Positions 54,057-62,940 of a DNA stretch of 64,000 nucleotides are shown here, piece by piece. The DNA is from JAITWN01 sp964437335 (GTDB lineage Bacteria; Pseudomonadota; Gammaproteobacteria; SZUA-140). Below the pieces are notes generated by a model that worked only from the letters and a program-made list of their open reading frames with translations, made no database searches and had not been told where the DNA came from. Within the stretch, counting starts at the first letter, position 1, and every line of letters starts with the position of its first letter. The translations under genes were made by a program, and so were the position numbers. The DNA lies in assembly GCA_964437335.1 (NCBI GenBank), contig CAYTGL010000010.1, forward strand, positions 1-64,000, in the 5' to 3' direction.

Positions 54057-55892
54057 TTACTTCCGCACGAAGGCGTCGTGCCAGTGCTTCAGGACGAGCG
54101 CGCGCATCAACACCTGGTGCGCCGGCACATCCCGGCGCGCGGCCTTGGCCAGCCGCCGCGTAGCCGCGAGCCGCGGCGAGACCCGGTACAGCGCGGACTT
54201 CGCGCGCGCACGAAGCGCGCTCGCGAATGGCCCACGCTGCAGCGGCTCCTTGCGCCGCGCCACCGCCTGGTCAAGCAGCGCGCGAACGGCCTCGCGGTCC
54301 AGCAGATCCCAGATGCCGGAGGCGGTGTCGGACAGTTCAGCGAGGGCATAACGGCGCACCGGGGTGTCGGCGGCGAGCAGCTCGTTCCAGTCCTCCAAGT
54401 TGGTCCGGCTCGCATAGTCGATGCCGGCCAGTTCCGGGTAGCGCCACCTGACCGTGTGATACAGCAGCGCTTTGTCGTCGCGGCAGGGCTTTGGCAGATG
54501 CTCGATCAGATCGAGGATCGCATTGTCCATCAGCGGCGAACGGTGGTCCATCAGCGCCTGCTTGTAGTAGGCGGCGGTGCCGCTGAGGCGCTGATAGCGG
54601 TCGTGGAAGTAGGCGCGATGCGTGAAGTCGTTCGGGTCGAGTGCGGCGGCTTCTTCCACGAGGCCGTCCATGATCGGATCCGCGGCCTCCGCCAGGGCAC
54701 GCCAGTGGTCCGGCCTGACGACGCGCCGCAGGACCTCGTTGTCTCGGAAGCGGCGCAGGCCGAGTTTCGCCAGCGCGCCTTGCGCGCTGTACTCCCGTTC
54801 CGCGAAGCCGAAGCTCTGTTCGCCGCGCAGCAGGATGCGGTAGCCGCGCGCGTACAGCTGTTCCGTGATGGCGAACTTGTCCGGGTGCAGCGCCGCCGCC
54901 TCGCTCATCCCGTCCAGCAGATAATTCACCCGCCGGAAGGCGTCGCCATACGCGGTGAAGCCGGTGAGCTCGGTCTGGATCACCTCGTGATCGATGTTCA
55001 GCCTCGCCGCGAGCTGCCGCGCGATGCTTATATCCGCCCCGGCGCGCCCGGGCGCGCAGCCCCAGGTGACTGCGTGGAGGCGCCGCCCGTCGCGACGCAG
55101 GGCATGATAAGCGGCGCCCAGAATGGCGCGCGAATCCACTCCGCCGCTGAGCAGCAGCACGGTCCGGTCGGGGTCGTCCAGCTCGCGCGCGACCGCGGCA
55201 TCGATGCGCGCACCGGCTTCCTGCGCATAGTCACCGAGCGACCTGTCGTGTTCCTGCGCGCCGGGACGGAAACGCCAATACTGCGCGGGGACACAGCGGC
55301 CGTCGGCGACGGCGAGTTCCGCACCTCCCGGCAAGCGGCGGATCGCGCGGAAGAAAGTCTGCTCTGAAAGCAGGTAACCGCTGGCGAGATAGGTGGCGAG
55401 CGCGGCCAGGTCGAACGCCGTGTGGTCCGGCAGGAATTCCAGCAGCGGCTTCACCTCCGGTGCGAACAGCAGCAGCCCCTCGTGGGCCGTGTAGAATACC
55501 GGCTGGGAGCCCTGTCGGTCGGCGATGATGACCGTCTTCTTCCCGGCGGCGGAGTGCAGCACGGCGGAGAACGATCCGCTGGCGGCGTGGAGGCGCGCCT
55601 TGCTGTTGTCCCACGAGTCGCCGGCGACGACCTCGCCGTGCGGCCGCCCGGCGATGAAGGCGCGCAGGCGATGCGGCGCCGGATCATCCGCGGCCGGCCA
55701 GGCGGTGGCGTGGTGGTGCGGGAAGCCGATGCGGCCGAGGGCGAGGCCGGCGCGGTCGTCGAAGAAGGACTCGGCGACATAGCCGTCGTAGTGGTGCAGA
55801 CGCACCGCCATGCGGCCCAGCCATGATTCCAGAAACTCGCGCGTCACCGGCCGGCGCGGATCGATGCGCACGACGCCGAAGAGACCGGGCAT
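54057..55892 (-). CDS. Asparagine-synthetase-like enzyme lacking the glutaminase cysteine
   Basis: 611 residues from MPGLFGVVRIDPRRPVTREF. The N-terminal Ntn-hydrolase-like domain (about 1-200) has Pro at position 2, where class II amidotransferases have the nucleophile Cys (MCGIFG). The synthetase domain from about 215 has an intact ATP pyrophosphatase loop VLLLSGGVDSRAIL. It should activate a carboxylate with ATP but cannot use glutamine, like beta-lactam synthetases and lasso-peptide cyclases. Substrate unknown. Divergent from a methyltransferase gene (256-base gap), suggesting a shared pathway. Confidence 0.82.
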   Translation of the reverse strand: MPGLFGVVRIDPRRPVTREFLESWLGRMAVRLHHYDGYVAESFFDDRAGLALGRIGFPHHHATAWPAADDPAPHRLRAFIAGRPHGEVVAGDSWDNSKARLHAASGSFSAVLHSAAGKKTVIIADRQGSQPVFYTAHEGLLLFAPEVKPLLEFLPDHTAFDLAALATYLASGYLLSEQTFFRAIRRLPGGAELAVADGRCVPAQYWRFRPGAQEHDRSLGDYAQEAGARIDAAVARELDDPDRTVLLLSGGVDSRAILGAAYHALRRDGRRLHAVTWGCAPGRAGADISIARQLAARLNIDHEVIQTELTGFTAYGDAFRRVNYLLDGMSEAAALHPDKFAITEQLYARGYRILLRGEQSFGFAEREYSAQGALAKLGLRRFRDNEVLRRVVRPDHWRALAEAADPIMDGLVEEAAALDPNDFTHRAYFHDRYQRLSGTAAYYKQALMDHRSPLMDNAILDLIEHLPKPCRDDKALLYHTVRWRYPELAGIDYASRTNLEDWNELLAADTPVRRYALAELSDTASGIWDLLDREAVRALLDQAVARRKEPLQRGPFASALRARAKSALYRVSPRLAATRRLAKAARRDVPAHQVLMRALVLKHWHDAFVRK

Positions 55893-56148
55893 CGAAGTTA
55901 GCTCGTTGTCAGCATGGAAGGGGTTGTCCGATATCCGCTCGCGTCCCGTCCCCGCCTGGGCAGCGGCGGGGCGAGGCCGGGGAAGGTGGCTGCCGGCCCG
56001 CCGGTCCCTCCTGGATAGTTGCGCGGCGCCTGCCCTGCGGTTATACCAGCAAGCGGCCCCGATTGTCACGGCGCGGTCGTTGCGGCCGCGCCGGCGCCGG
56101 GCCGATAAGCTGTGGCAGGGCGTTCACATCCAATCCCGGGCAACTCCG

Positions 56149-56997
56149 ATGACACAGTGGGACGATCAGGCTTTACAGGCACGCATCAAGCTGGCGGGCA
56201 AGGAGCGCTATGCCGCCGGCTCTCCCGACACCAGCGAGCTCGCCGTGTATCGCGCCGCGCTCACGCGCGCGCTGCAGGGCGAGACGCAGGATAAGAGCGT
56301 GCTGATTCTCGGCATGACGCCGGAGCTGCGCCAGCTTGCCGCCGGCCTTGGCTGCGCAACCGTCTGCGTGGATATTCATCCCCGCTCCATCGCGCTGTAC
56401 CGTGACTGGCTTGCCCCGGAGCAGCGGTGCCGGGAGACGGTTATCCAGGGCGACTGGCTGCAGCTCCCGCGCTTCCTGTCGCAACCGTTTGACGCCATCC
56501 TTGGCGACGGCCTGTTCGGCAACCTGCTCACCCTCGAGGCGCATCGCCGCTTGCTGGACAACATGCGGCAGTGCCTCTCGCCGGGCGGAGCGGTGATCCA
56601 GCGCAACATCTTCATCCCGCATGACTTCGACCCGCGCGACCATGCCGCCGCCGCCCTGTTGCGCGCCTTCCGCGCCGGCGCGATCGGCGAAGAGGAATTC
56701 GGCTTCGGCATGCGCATCTGGGGCTGCTTCGACATGGCCTACAATCCCGATACCCTGTTGCTCGACAACGGTCAGGTGTACGCCATCTTCCGGCGTTGGC
56801 TGGACAGCGGTATGCTCGCGCCGGCTGAATACGCGCTGATTCATCGCTATTACTTCGCGGGCCGCAACCTAATCCCCGGCGAGTCGCTATGGGAACGCCT
56901 GCTCGCGGAGACCGGCTTCCGCTTCGAGCGCCAGCCCCTCGCCGGCCGGCAATGGTACCGCTATTACCCCATCTATTACTGCCAGCGCGACGATTGA
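56149..56997 (+). CDS. SAM-dependent methyltransferase-like protein
   Basis: 282 residues from MTQWDDQALQARIKLAGKER. Motif I is degenerate (SVLILGMTPELRQLAAGLG), acidic motif II VCVDIHPRSIALYRDW, then FDAILGDGLFGNLLTLEAHR and LSPGGAVIQRNIFIP. A C-terminal ~110 residues (FGFGMRIWGCFDMAYNP) is less typical. The missing glycine-rich loop leaves SAM binding likely but not proven. Divergent from the Cys-less synthetase gene. Confidence 0.7.
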   Translation: MTQWDDQALQARIKLAGKERYAAGSPDTSELAVYRAALTRALQGETQDKSVLILGMTPELRQLAAGLGCATVCVDIHPRSIALYRDWLAPEQRCRETVIQGDWLQLPRFLSQPFDAILGDGLFGNLLTLEAHRRLLDNMRQCLSPGGAVIQRNIFIPHDFDPRDHAAAALLRAFRAGAIGEEEFGFGMRIWGCFDMAYNPDTLLLDNGQVYAIFRRWLDSGMLAPAEYALIHRYYFAGRNLIPGESLWERLLAETGFRFERQPLAGRQWYRYYPIYYCQRDD

Positions 56998-57164
56998 CGC
57001 AGGAGCAGCGCAGGGCGGTCGCCGACTACCACGTCGGGTTGTTCGCGCAATAAAGCGCGACCTACGACGTCGACAAGATCCGCTGGCAGGGAAGCCAATC
57101 CCGATCGCGGCGCTGGCCCGGGTGTCCGTGAGTGTTTCGGAGTGATGGCCATATCCTCATGATT

Positions 57165-57181
57165 TGCGCCTTCGCGGTGCG
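57165..57181 (+). promoter_or_regulatory. NtrC-type enhancer site
   Basis: TGCGCC-TTCGC-GGTGCGC: one mismatch per core from the NtrC consensus TGCACC-N5-GGTGCA. It lies about 85 bases upstream of the sigma-54 -24 element, a usual enhancer distance. Confidence 0.5.
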
Positions 57182-57264
57182 CACACGACCGACATGGTGC
57201 GGCTGATTCCTTTTCGGGGCCGCCCTCTCTGTAATTAGTCTTGTAATTTCAACATCTTGCGGTT

Positions 57265-57280
57265 TGGCATATATCCTGCT
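57265..57280 (+). promoter_or_regulatory. Sigma-54 promoter of the amidase gene
   Basis: TGGCATATATCCTGCT has GG and GC exactly 10 bases apart, as in TGGCAC-N5-TTGCA (-24/-12). The amidase ATG is 51 bases downstream. The rest of the 333-base gap (56998-57330) shows nothing else of note. Confidence 0.65.
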
Positions 57281-57330
57281 GTCGCTCTTGTCGGTAAGCC
57301 CTTCATTGACGAGATCGAGGAGCGGAATAT

Positions 57331-58380
57331 ATGAGACACGGAGATATTTCGAGCAGCAAGGACACCGTCGGCGTCGCGGTCGTCAACTACAAGATGCCGC
57401 GCCTGCACACCCAGGCGGAGGTGCTCGACAACGCGCGCAAGATCGCCGAGATGATCGTCGGCATGAAGGTCGGACTGCCCGGCATGGACCTGGTGGTCTT
57501 TCCGGAATACAGCACGATGGGCATCATGTACGATCGCGACGAGATGATGGCCACCGCGACGAGCGTCCCGGGTCCCGAGACCAGGATCTTCGGCGAGGCC
57601 TGCCGGGTCGCCAATACCTGGGGCATATTCTCGCTGACCGGCGAACGCCATGAGGAGCATCCCGACAAGTCGCCGTACAACACCCTCGTGCTGATCAACA
57701 ACAAGGGCGAGGTCGTGCAGAAGTACCGCAAGTGCCTGCCGTGGTGTCCGATCGAAGGCTGGTATCCCGGGGACCGCACTTACGTGTCCGAAGGACCCAA
57801 GGGCATGAAGATCAGCCTGATTATCTGCGACGACGGCAATTATCCGGAGATCTGGCGCGACTGCGCGATGAAGGGCGCCGAGCTGATCGTGCGCTGCCAG
57901 GGCTATATGTATCCGGCCAAGGATCAGCAGGTGCTGATGGCGAAGGCGATGGCCTGGGCCAACAACAGCTACGTCGCGGTCGCGAACGCAACGGGATTCG
58001 ACGGCGTCTATTCCTACTTCGGCCATTCCTCGATCATCGGCTTCGACGGCCGGACGCTCGGCGAATGCGGCGAGGAGGAGATGGGCATCCAGTATGCGCA
58101 GCTTTCGGTGTCTGCGATCCGCGACGCGCGCGCGAACGACCAGTCGCAGAACCATTTGTTCAAGCTGCTGCACCGCGGCTATACCGGCATCTACAATTCC
58201 GGCGACGGCGAGAAGGGTATCGCCGCCTGCCCGTTCGAGTTCTACCGAACCTGGGTGACCAGCGCATCGACGGCGCAGAAGAATGTCGAGGCGCTGACCC
58301 GCGCGACGATCGGCGTGACCGAATGCCCGGTCGGGGGTCTACCCGACAAGGAGACCGAAAAGACCGTCAGCGTCAGTTGA
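57331..58380 (+). CDS. amiE: Aliphatic amidase (nitrilase superfamily)
   Basis: 349 residues, the size of Pseudomonas AmiE, with GAGGAG eight bases before the ATG. Catalytic Glu in VVFPEYSTMGIMYD, Lys in QKYRKCLPWCPIEGWYPGD, and Cys in SLIICDDGNYPEIWRDCAMK. It hydrolyses short-chain amides to acid and ammonia. With sigma-54/NtrC-type sites upstream, it probably serves nitrogen scavenging. Confidence 0.94.
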   Translation: MRHGDISSSKDTVGVAVVNYKMPRLHTQAEVLDNARKIAEMIVGMKVGLPGMDLVVFPEYSTMGIMYDRDEMMATATSVPGPETRIFGEACRVANTWGIFSLTGERHEEHPDKSPYNTLVLINNKGEVVQKYRKCLPWCPIEGWYPGDRTYVSEGPKGMKISLIICDDGNYPEIWRDCAMKGAELIVRCQGYMYPAKDQQVLMAKAMAWANNSYVAVANATGFDGVYSYFGHSSIIGFDGRTLGECGEEEMGIQYAQLSVSAIRDARANDQSQNHLFKLLHRGYTGIYNSGDGEKGIAACPFEFYRTWVTSASTAQKNVEALTRATIGVTECPVGGLPDKETEKTVSVS

Positions 58381-58575
58381 GTATCGGGGGCAGTATACGT
58401 AATTAGGTTGCGGAACAGGCGGACCCCTCTACTCTCAAGCGCGTAGTACCCTGCCCAACAGGCTCGGCCCTGTTCCCTGCCTTGCTTTACCCGCTATTTT
58501 CAGCTTCATTTAAGGCTCATGCTCTAATATGGCCCTGTCGCTCAAGGCAAGTCCATATCAATCGAGGAGTCTGCA

Positions 58576-58890
58576 ATGAAAACCGCTTACGCTGTCATCC
58601 TGTCCGCAATGCTGTTCGGTGTTACTGCCCTGTCCCATGCCGATGATGACATCGGTCCGGATCAGGCCATCAAACTGATCGAAGCGGGTACCATCAAATC
58701 TTTTGATGAACTCAACAAGGCTGTACTTGCGCTGCATCCCGGCGGCACGATCGGCGAAACCGAACTGGATCATGAACATGGCCGCTATGTTTATCAGGTG
58801 GAACTGCGCGTCGGAACACCCTCGGAGGAATGGGATGTCGAGCTCGATGCGACCACCGGCGAAGTTCTGTCGAACCGTCGTGACGACTGA
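58576..58890 (+). CDS. Periplasmic PepSY-domain protein (1)
   Basis: 104 residues. Signal peptide at about 1-22 (AVILSAMLFGVTALSHA). One PepSY domain: IGETELDHEHGRYVYQVELR and DVELDATTGEVLSNRRDD. PepSY proteins next to two-component systems are thought to modulate the sensor. The first gene of a four-gene operon; a weak -10 (TAATAT, 58525-58530) lies upstream. Confidence 0.9.
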   Translation: MKTAYAVILSAMLFGVTALSHADDDIGPDQAIKLIEAGTIKSFDELNKAVLALHPGGTIGETELDHEHGRYVYQVELRVGTPSEEWDVELDATTGEVLSNRRDD

Positions 58891-58902
58891 GATCCCGCGC
58901 GG

Positions 58903-59229
58903 ATGAGTCGCTTGGCCTTACTCACAGGCAGACGCATCTGCACAAGTCTGGCCGCGCTCGTTCTGGCAGCGAGCGCGGCCGTGGCTGCGGATATATCCCA
59001 GGAGACTGCACGTGAACTGCGCAATGCCGGCGCCATCCTGGCGCTGGAAAGCATTCTGGACAAGGTGCGCGAACGTTACCCTGAGGCCAGATTACTGGAA
59101 GCAGACCTGGAAAAAGACGATGGCATCTATATTTACGAATTGGAGATACTGACCCGGGAAGGCCAGGTGCGTGAACTGGAAGTTGATGCCTCCAGGGCCA
59201 GGATTCTCGATGACGAAGAAGAAGACTGA
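58903..59229 (+). CDS. Periplasmic PepSY-domain protein (2)
   Basis: 108 residues. Signal peptide at about 1-29 (LAALVLAASAAVAA). PepSY core YPEARLLEADLEKDDGIYIY and ELEVDASRARILDDEEED, with a very acidic end. Overlaps the response regulator start by one base. Paralogous to the preceding gene but diverged. Confidence 0.9.
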   Translation: MSRLALLTGRRICTSLAALVLAASAAVAADISQETARELRNAGAILALESILDKVRERYPEARLLEADLEKDDGIYIYELEILTREGQVRELEVDASRARILDDEEED

Positions 59230-59909
59230 TGCGCCTGCTGCTGATCGAGGACAGCCTCACTCTCGCGGATGAATTGCTGCCACGATTGAAGCAAGGTGGC
59301 TATGCGGTTAGCTGGCTCGTCGACGGTCGCGATGCTGATCGCGCCGTGCATGACCAGGATTACGATATCGTGGTGCTGGATCTCGGCTTGCCTGGTCGCA
59401 ACGGACTCGACATCCTGCGCGGCTGGCGCACAGCGGGACTGCAAGTACCGGTGCTGATACTGACCGCGCGCGATACTTTTGCCGAGCGCATCGAAGGCCT
59501 GCGCGCCGGCGCTGATGATTATCTCACCAAGCCTTTTCATACCGATGAGTTGCTGTTGCGCCTGCAGGCCATCCTGCGCCACCGGAACGGAAAGTCCAAC
59601 CAACCCCTGCTCGAGGTGAGCGGACTTGCTCTCGATGAACAACAACAGTGTGTACACGTGCATGGTCAGGAAATTGCACTGAGCGGCATCGAGTTCCGGC
59701 TGCTGCGCTTTTTCATGCAACATCCCGACAAGCTGTTGCTGCGCAGCGAAATTGAAGAACATCTGTACGACACCGGCAGCGAGATCAACAGCAACGTGCT
59801 GGAAGTGCATGTAAACCGGCTGCGGCGCAAGCTCGGCAAGCACAGCATCGAAACCCGGCGCGGTCGGGGCTATTGTTTTCGCGGTATCGGTGCGGAGCCT
59901 GCTGAGTGA
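59229..59909 (+). CDS. OmpR/QseB-family response regulator
   Basis: 226 residues. Receiver at 1-115 (LLLIEDSLTLADELL, phosphoacceptor Asp in DIVVLDLGLPGRNGLDIL, Lys in DDYLTKPFHTDELL); winged-helix output at about 130-220 (VLEVHVNRLRRKLGKHSIET, RRGRGYCF). Partner of the following kinase; genes overlap by four bases. Confidence 0.94.
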   Translation: MRLLLIEDSLTLADELLPRLKQGGYAVSWLVDGRDADRAVHDQDYDIVVLDLGLPGRNGLDILRGWRTAGLQVPVLILTARDTFAERIEGLRAGADDYLTKPFHTDELLLRLQAILRHRNGKSNQPLLEVSGLALDEQQQCVHVHGQEIALSGIEFRLLRFFMQHPDKLLLRSEIEEHLYDTGSEINSNVLEVHVNRLRRKLGKHSIETRRGRGYCFRGIGAEPAE

Positions 59910-61228
59910 AAGCCACTGCATCGATCCAGCGCACGCTGGCGCTCGGCCTGAGCACGAGTCTGGTCGTCGTCACCCTGTTACTTGGCCTTGTTGCGCTTCT
60001 GCTGTCTGAACGCGCGCTGCGTGATGTTGCGCGTGCGGGTCTGGAAGAAGATGCCATTAGTGTATTGGCAGCGCTGGAGCGACAGCCGGATGCGCTCGGT
60101 TTCAATTTGGCACTCTTGCTGCCGGCTTATCAAATGCCCTTGTCGGGCCGCTATTTCACGGTACTGGCCGAAGGGCAGACCCTGCGCTCACGCTCGCTCT
60201 GGGACGACGAACTGCCGCTCCCCCCCAAAACCGGGCTTGTGCCCGATCTGTTCGCGGGCACATCCGGCCAACAATTACTGATGCTGCGTGCGGATTATCG
60301 TCGTCTGGGTACCGATATCATTGTGGTAGTGGCCACAGACCTTGCCCCGCTGCTTGCCCGCTTTCGCAGCATAGGGATAATACTGCTGGGACTCAGCACG
60401 CTGGCATTGAGCCTGTTGTTGCTGCTGCAACGTTACTGGATGCGTCGTGCCTTGCTGCCGCTGGCCCGCACCAGATTGCAATTGCATGAACTGGAGCAGG
60501 GAGAACGCGAACTGCTGCAGACCGATGCTCCCCGTGAATTGCAGCCCCTGATCACCGAGATCAATCGTCTGCTGCAGTACTCACGCGAATCCATGACTCG
60601 CTCACGCCGCGCACTCGGCAATCTGGGCCATGCCTTGAAATCACCGCTCGGTGTGCTGTTCATGCTGAGCGAAAAGGCCGATCCGGAACTGAAACAACAG
60701 CTGCACACCCAACTGCTGCAGATCCAGCGCCGTATTGGCAGGGAGCTCGGTCGCGCCCGGACTGCGGGCGAATCCATGTCAGGAGCACGTTTTGAGCCTC
60801 GCGCAGATCTGCCGTTGCTGATTGATACGCTGCAACGCGCGCAACGTCGCCCTCTCGACATCACCTGGGAGGCGCCTGCCGGACTGCTTCCCTTCGAGCA
60901 GGATGACATGCTGGAACTGTTGGGGAACCTGATCGACAACGCCTGTAAATGGGCGCAAGGCCGCGTCGCCATAACGCTGGCGGTTCGGGACAGGACCTTG
61001 CTGATTCAGGTGGCTGATGACGGTCCGGGACTGGCGCCGGAACTGCGTGAAGACATGCTGCGACGCGGTGCACGTCTGGACGAAGATATGGAAGGTCACG
61101 GCCTCGGACTTGGTATTGTCAGCGACATGGTATTGGTCTATCGCGGCACCATCGCGTTACACACTGCAAGTCTGGGCGGCCTGCTGGTCGAAATCAGTCT
61201 GCCTCTTCCCCACAACTCCCCAACATAG
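59906..61228 (+). CDS. QseC/PhoQ-like sensor histidine kinase
   Basis: 440 residues, GTG start overlapping the regulator stop. Two transmembrane helices (about 10-33 and 152-175) enclose a ~115-residue periplasmic sensor. HAMP, then H-box LGNLGHALKSPLGVL, N-box LLGNLIDNACKWA, G-boxes DDGPGLAP and GHGLGLGIVSDM. The signal is unknown; the two PepSY proteins are candidate modulators. Confidence 0.93.
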   Translation: MKATASIQRTLALGLSTSLVVVTLLLGLVALLLSERALRDVARAGLEEDAISVLAALERQPDALGFNLALLLPAYQMPLSGRYFTVLAEGQTLRSRSLWDDELPLPPKTGLVPDLFAGTSGQQLLMLRADYRRLGTDIIVVVATDLAPLLARFRSIGIILLGLSTLALSLLLLLQRYWMRRALLPLARTRLQLHELEQGERELLQTDAPRELQPLITEINRLLQYSRESMTRSRRALGNLGHALKSPLGVLFMLSEKADPELKQQLHTQLLQIQRRIGRELGRARTAGESMSGARFEPRADLPLLIDTLQRAQRRPLDITWEAPAGLLPFEQDDMLELLGNLIDNACKWAQGRVAITLAVRDRTLLIQVADDGPGLAPELREDMLRRGARLDEDMEGHGLGLGIVSDMVLVYRGTIALHTASLGGLLVEISLPLPHNSPT

Positions 61229-61434
61229 GGAAGCATGGACTTGACCCACTTCCGGATCGACCAAGAGGTACGCCCGAGCCGCACTGGCCCGACCCTCTGC
61301 TGCCGGAACTCTGGCGAATATGTTCGCTGCTTCTTCAACTTCTCTGGCCGGAGACATTCCAGCCGATATAATCAACACAGTTGATCCTGCAATGCCGCAT
61401 TTTAGACGAACCAATTTAGAGATCGGGGCAAAGA

Positions 61435-62754
61435 ATGACCACTGGGGATATCGCGATTAACGTCCACGCCATAAGCAAGCGTTATCGGCTGGGTGTCAAG
61501 GAAGAGTCGCATGATACTCTTGCGGCGACCTTCATGGATATATTCAAGAGACCATTAATAAATTATCGCAAGTACCGGTCTCTTTACCGGTTCGAAGAGG
61601 GACGAGACGGTTCCGGAGAAGATCAGTCAGATGTTTTTTGGGCGCTAAAGGACGTGACTTTTTCGGTGAAACAGGGGGAAGTACTGGGAATTATCGGACG
61701 TAACGGCGCCGGAAAATCGACCCTGCTCAAGATCCTTACCCGTATAACCGCGCCTACGCAAGGGATAATTGAAATGAAAGGGCGGGTATCCAGTTTGCTT
61801 GAGGTTGGAACCGGTTTCCATAATGAACTCACCGGCCGGGAAAACATATATCTGAATGGCACCGTCCTGGGGATGAGGAAGAAGGAGGTCGAGCGGAAAT
61901 TCGATGAAATAGTGGCATTTTCAGGGGTGGAAAAATTCCTGGACACGCCGGTTAAGCGATATTCAAGCGGTATGACGGTTCGCCTGGCGTTTTCGGTAGC
62001 CGCGCATCTCGAGCCGGAGATCTTGATCATTGATGAAGTGCTGGCTGTTGGCGATGCCGAATTCCAGAAAAAATGCATTAACAAGATGGAAGATGTCGGC
62101 AAATCCGGTCGTACAGTATTGTTTGTCTCCCACAACATGCCTGCTATTAATATGCTATGTGACAGGGCCATTCATATAGACGCCGGACATGTCATCAATG
62201 AGGGTCCTGCGCATGATGTAGTAAGCGCATATCTCATCAATGCAAGCGGTACTTCAGAAGTGCGAGAGTGGAACGATGAGCAGTCCGCTCCCGGAGGCGA
62301 AATCGCCCGCCTGCGGGCGGTGCGCGTGCGATCCGAGAACGGTGACAGCACCGGCATGGTTGATATTACCAAGCCGTTCCGTCTTGATATGGAATATGAT
62401 GTCCTTCAACCGGGATATGTTTTATCGCCGTATTTCGATTTCTACAACGATGAAGAGATTCATTGCTTCGCAGTGGCTGATACCAATATGACATGGCGTC
62501 GGCAGCCCCGGCCCGTCGGCCGGTATGTCAGTACGGTCTGGATTCCCCCTAATCTTCTGAGTGAAGGGACGGTTTTTGTCAGCGTCGGCCTCGCTACGAT
62601 GAAGCCGTTCAGTGTCCAATTCAAGGCTGAATCCGTTGTCAGCTTCCAGGTGTTCGACAGGTTGACCGGGGAGTCGGCACGGGGAGACTGGATGGGGGAA
62701 TGGGGCGGCGCCGTAAGGCCCCTGCTAAATTGGTCGACGGAGTATATACCATAA
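61435..62754 (+). CDS. Wzt-type ABC transporter ATP-binding protein (polysaccharide/O-antigen export)
   Basis: 439 residues. ABC domain at about 1-255 with Walker A GIIGRNGAGKSTLLKIL, the family's degenerate signature VKRYSSGMTVRLAFSVAAHL and Walker B EILIIDEVLAVGD. A C-terminal ~160-residue carbohydrate-binding Wzt-C domain follows (FRLDMEYDVLQPGYVLSPYF). It powers export of a lipid-linked glycan. The partner permease (wzm) is not beside it, and base composition is lower in GC than the core region. Confidence 0.9.
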   Translation: MTTGDIAINVHAISKRYRLGVKEESHDTLAATFMDIFKRPLINYRKYRSLYRFEEGRDGSGEDQSDVFWALKDVTFSVKQGEVLGIIGRNGAGKSTLLKILTRITAPTQGIIEMKGRVSSLLEVGTGFHNELTGRENIYLNGTVLGMRKKEVERKFDEIVAFSGVEKFLDTPVKRYSSGMTVRLAFSVAAHLEPEILIIDEVLAVGDAEFQKKCINKMEDVGKSGRTVLFVSHNMPAINMLCDRAIHIDAGHVINEGPAHDVVSAYLINASGTSEVREWNDEQSAPGGEIARLRAVRVRSENGDSTGMVDITKPFRLDMEYDVLQPGYVLSPYFDFYNDEEIHCFAVADTNMTWRRQPRPVGRYVSTVWIPPNLLSEGTVFVSVGLATMKPFSVQFKAESVVSFQVFDRLTGESARGDWMGEWGGAVRPLLNWSTEYIP

Positions 62755-62940
62755 AAATCAGAGTAAGCTGGCGGCAGAAAATCCGGAAAAACCTATAATT
62801 CCAGGCGTTTCGATTGATTGAGGCATTCACTCGGAATCAGGCTGCTCATTCGATTATCTAGAATAGATGAAATAGTCGGGATATGAACCTTGAATAGTTA
62901 TGCAAAAATCTATGTGTCTAAAATTGGATTATTTCAGGTA

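Noticed and set aside
58501..58530. PmrA/QseB-type box upstream of the PepSY operon
   Set aside because: TTTAAG and TCTAAT half-sites are roughly spaced, but both deviate from the consensus. Too weak to call.
61157..61414. 85-codon minus-strand frame between the sensor kinase and wzt
   Set aside because: Its C-terminal third overlaps the conserved end of the kinase gene and no start signal is visible. Possibly a gene remnant, but not supportable.
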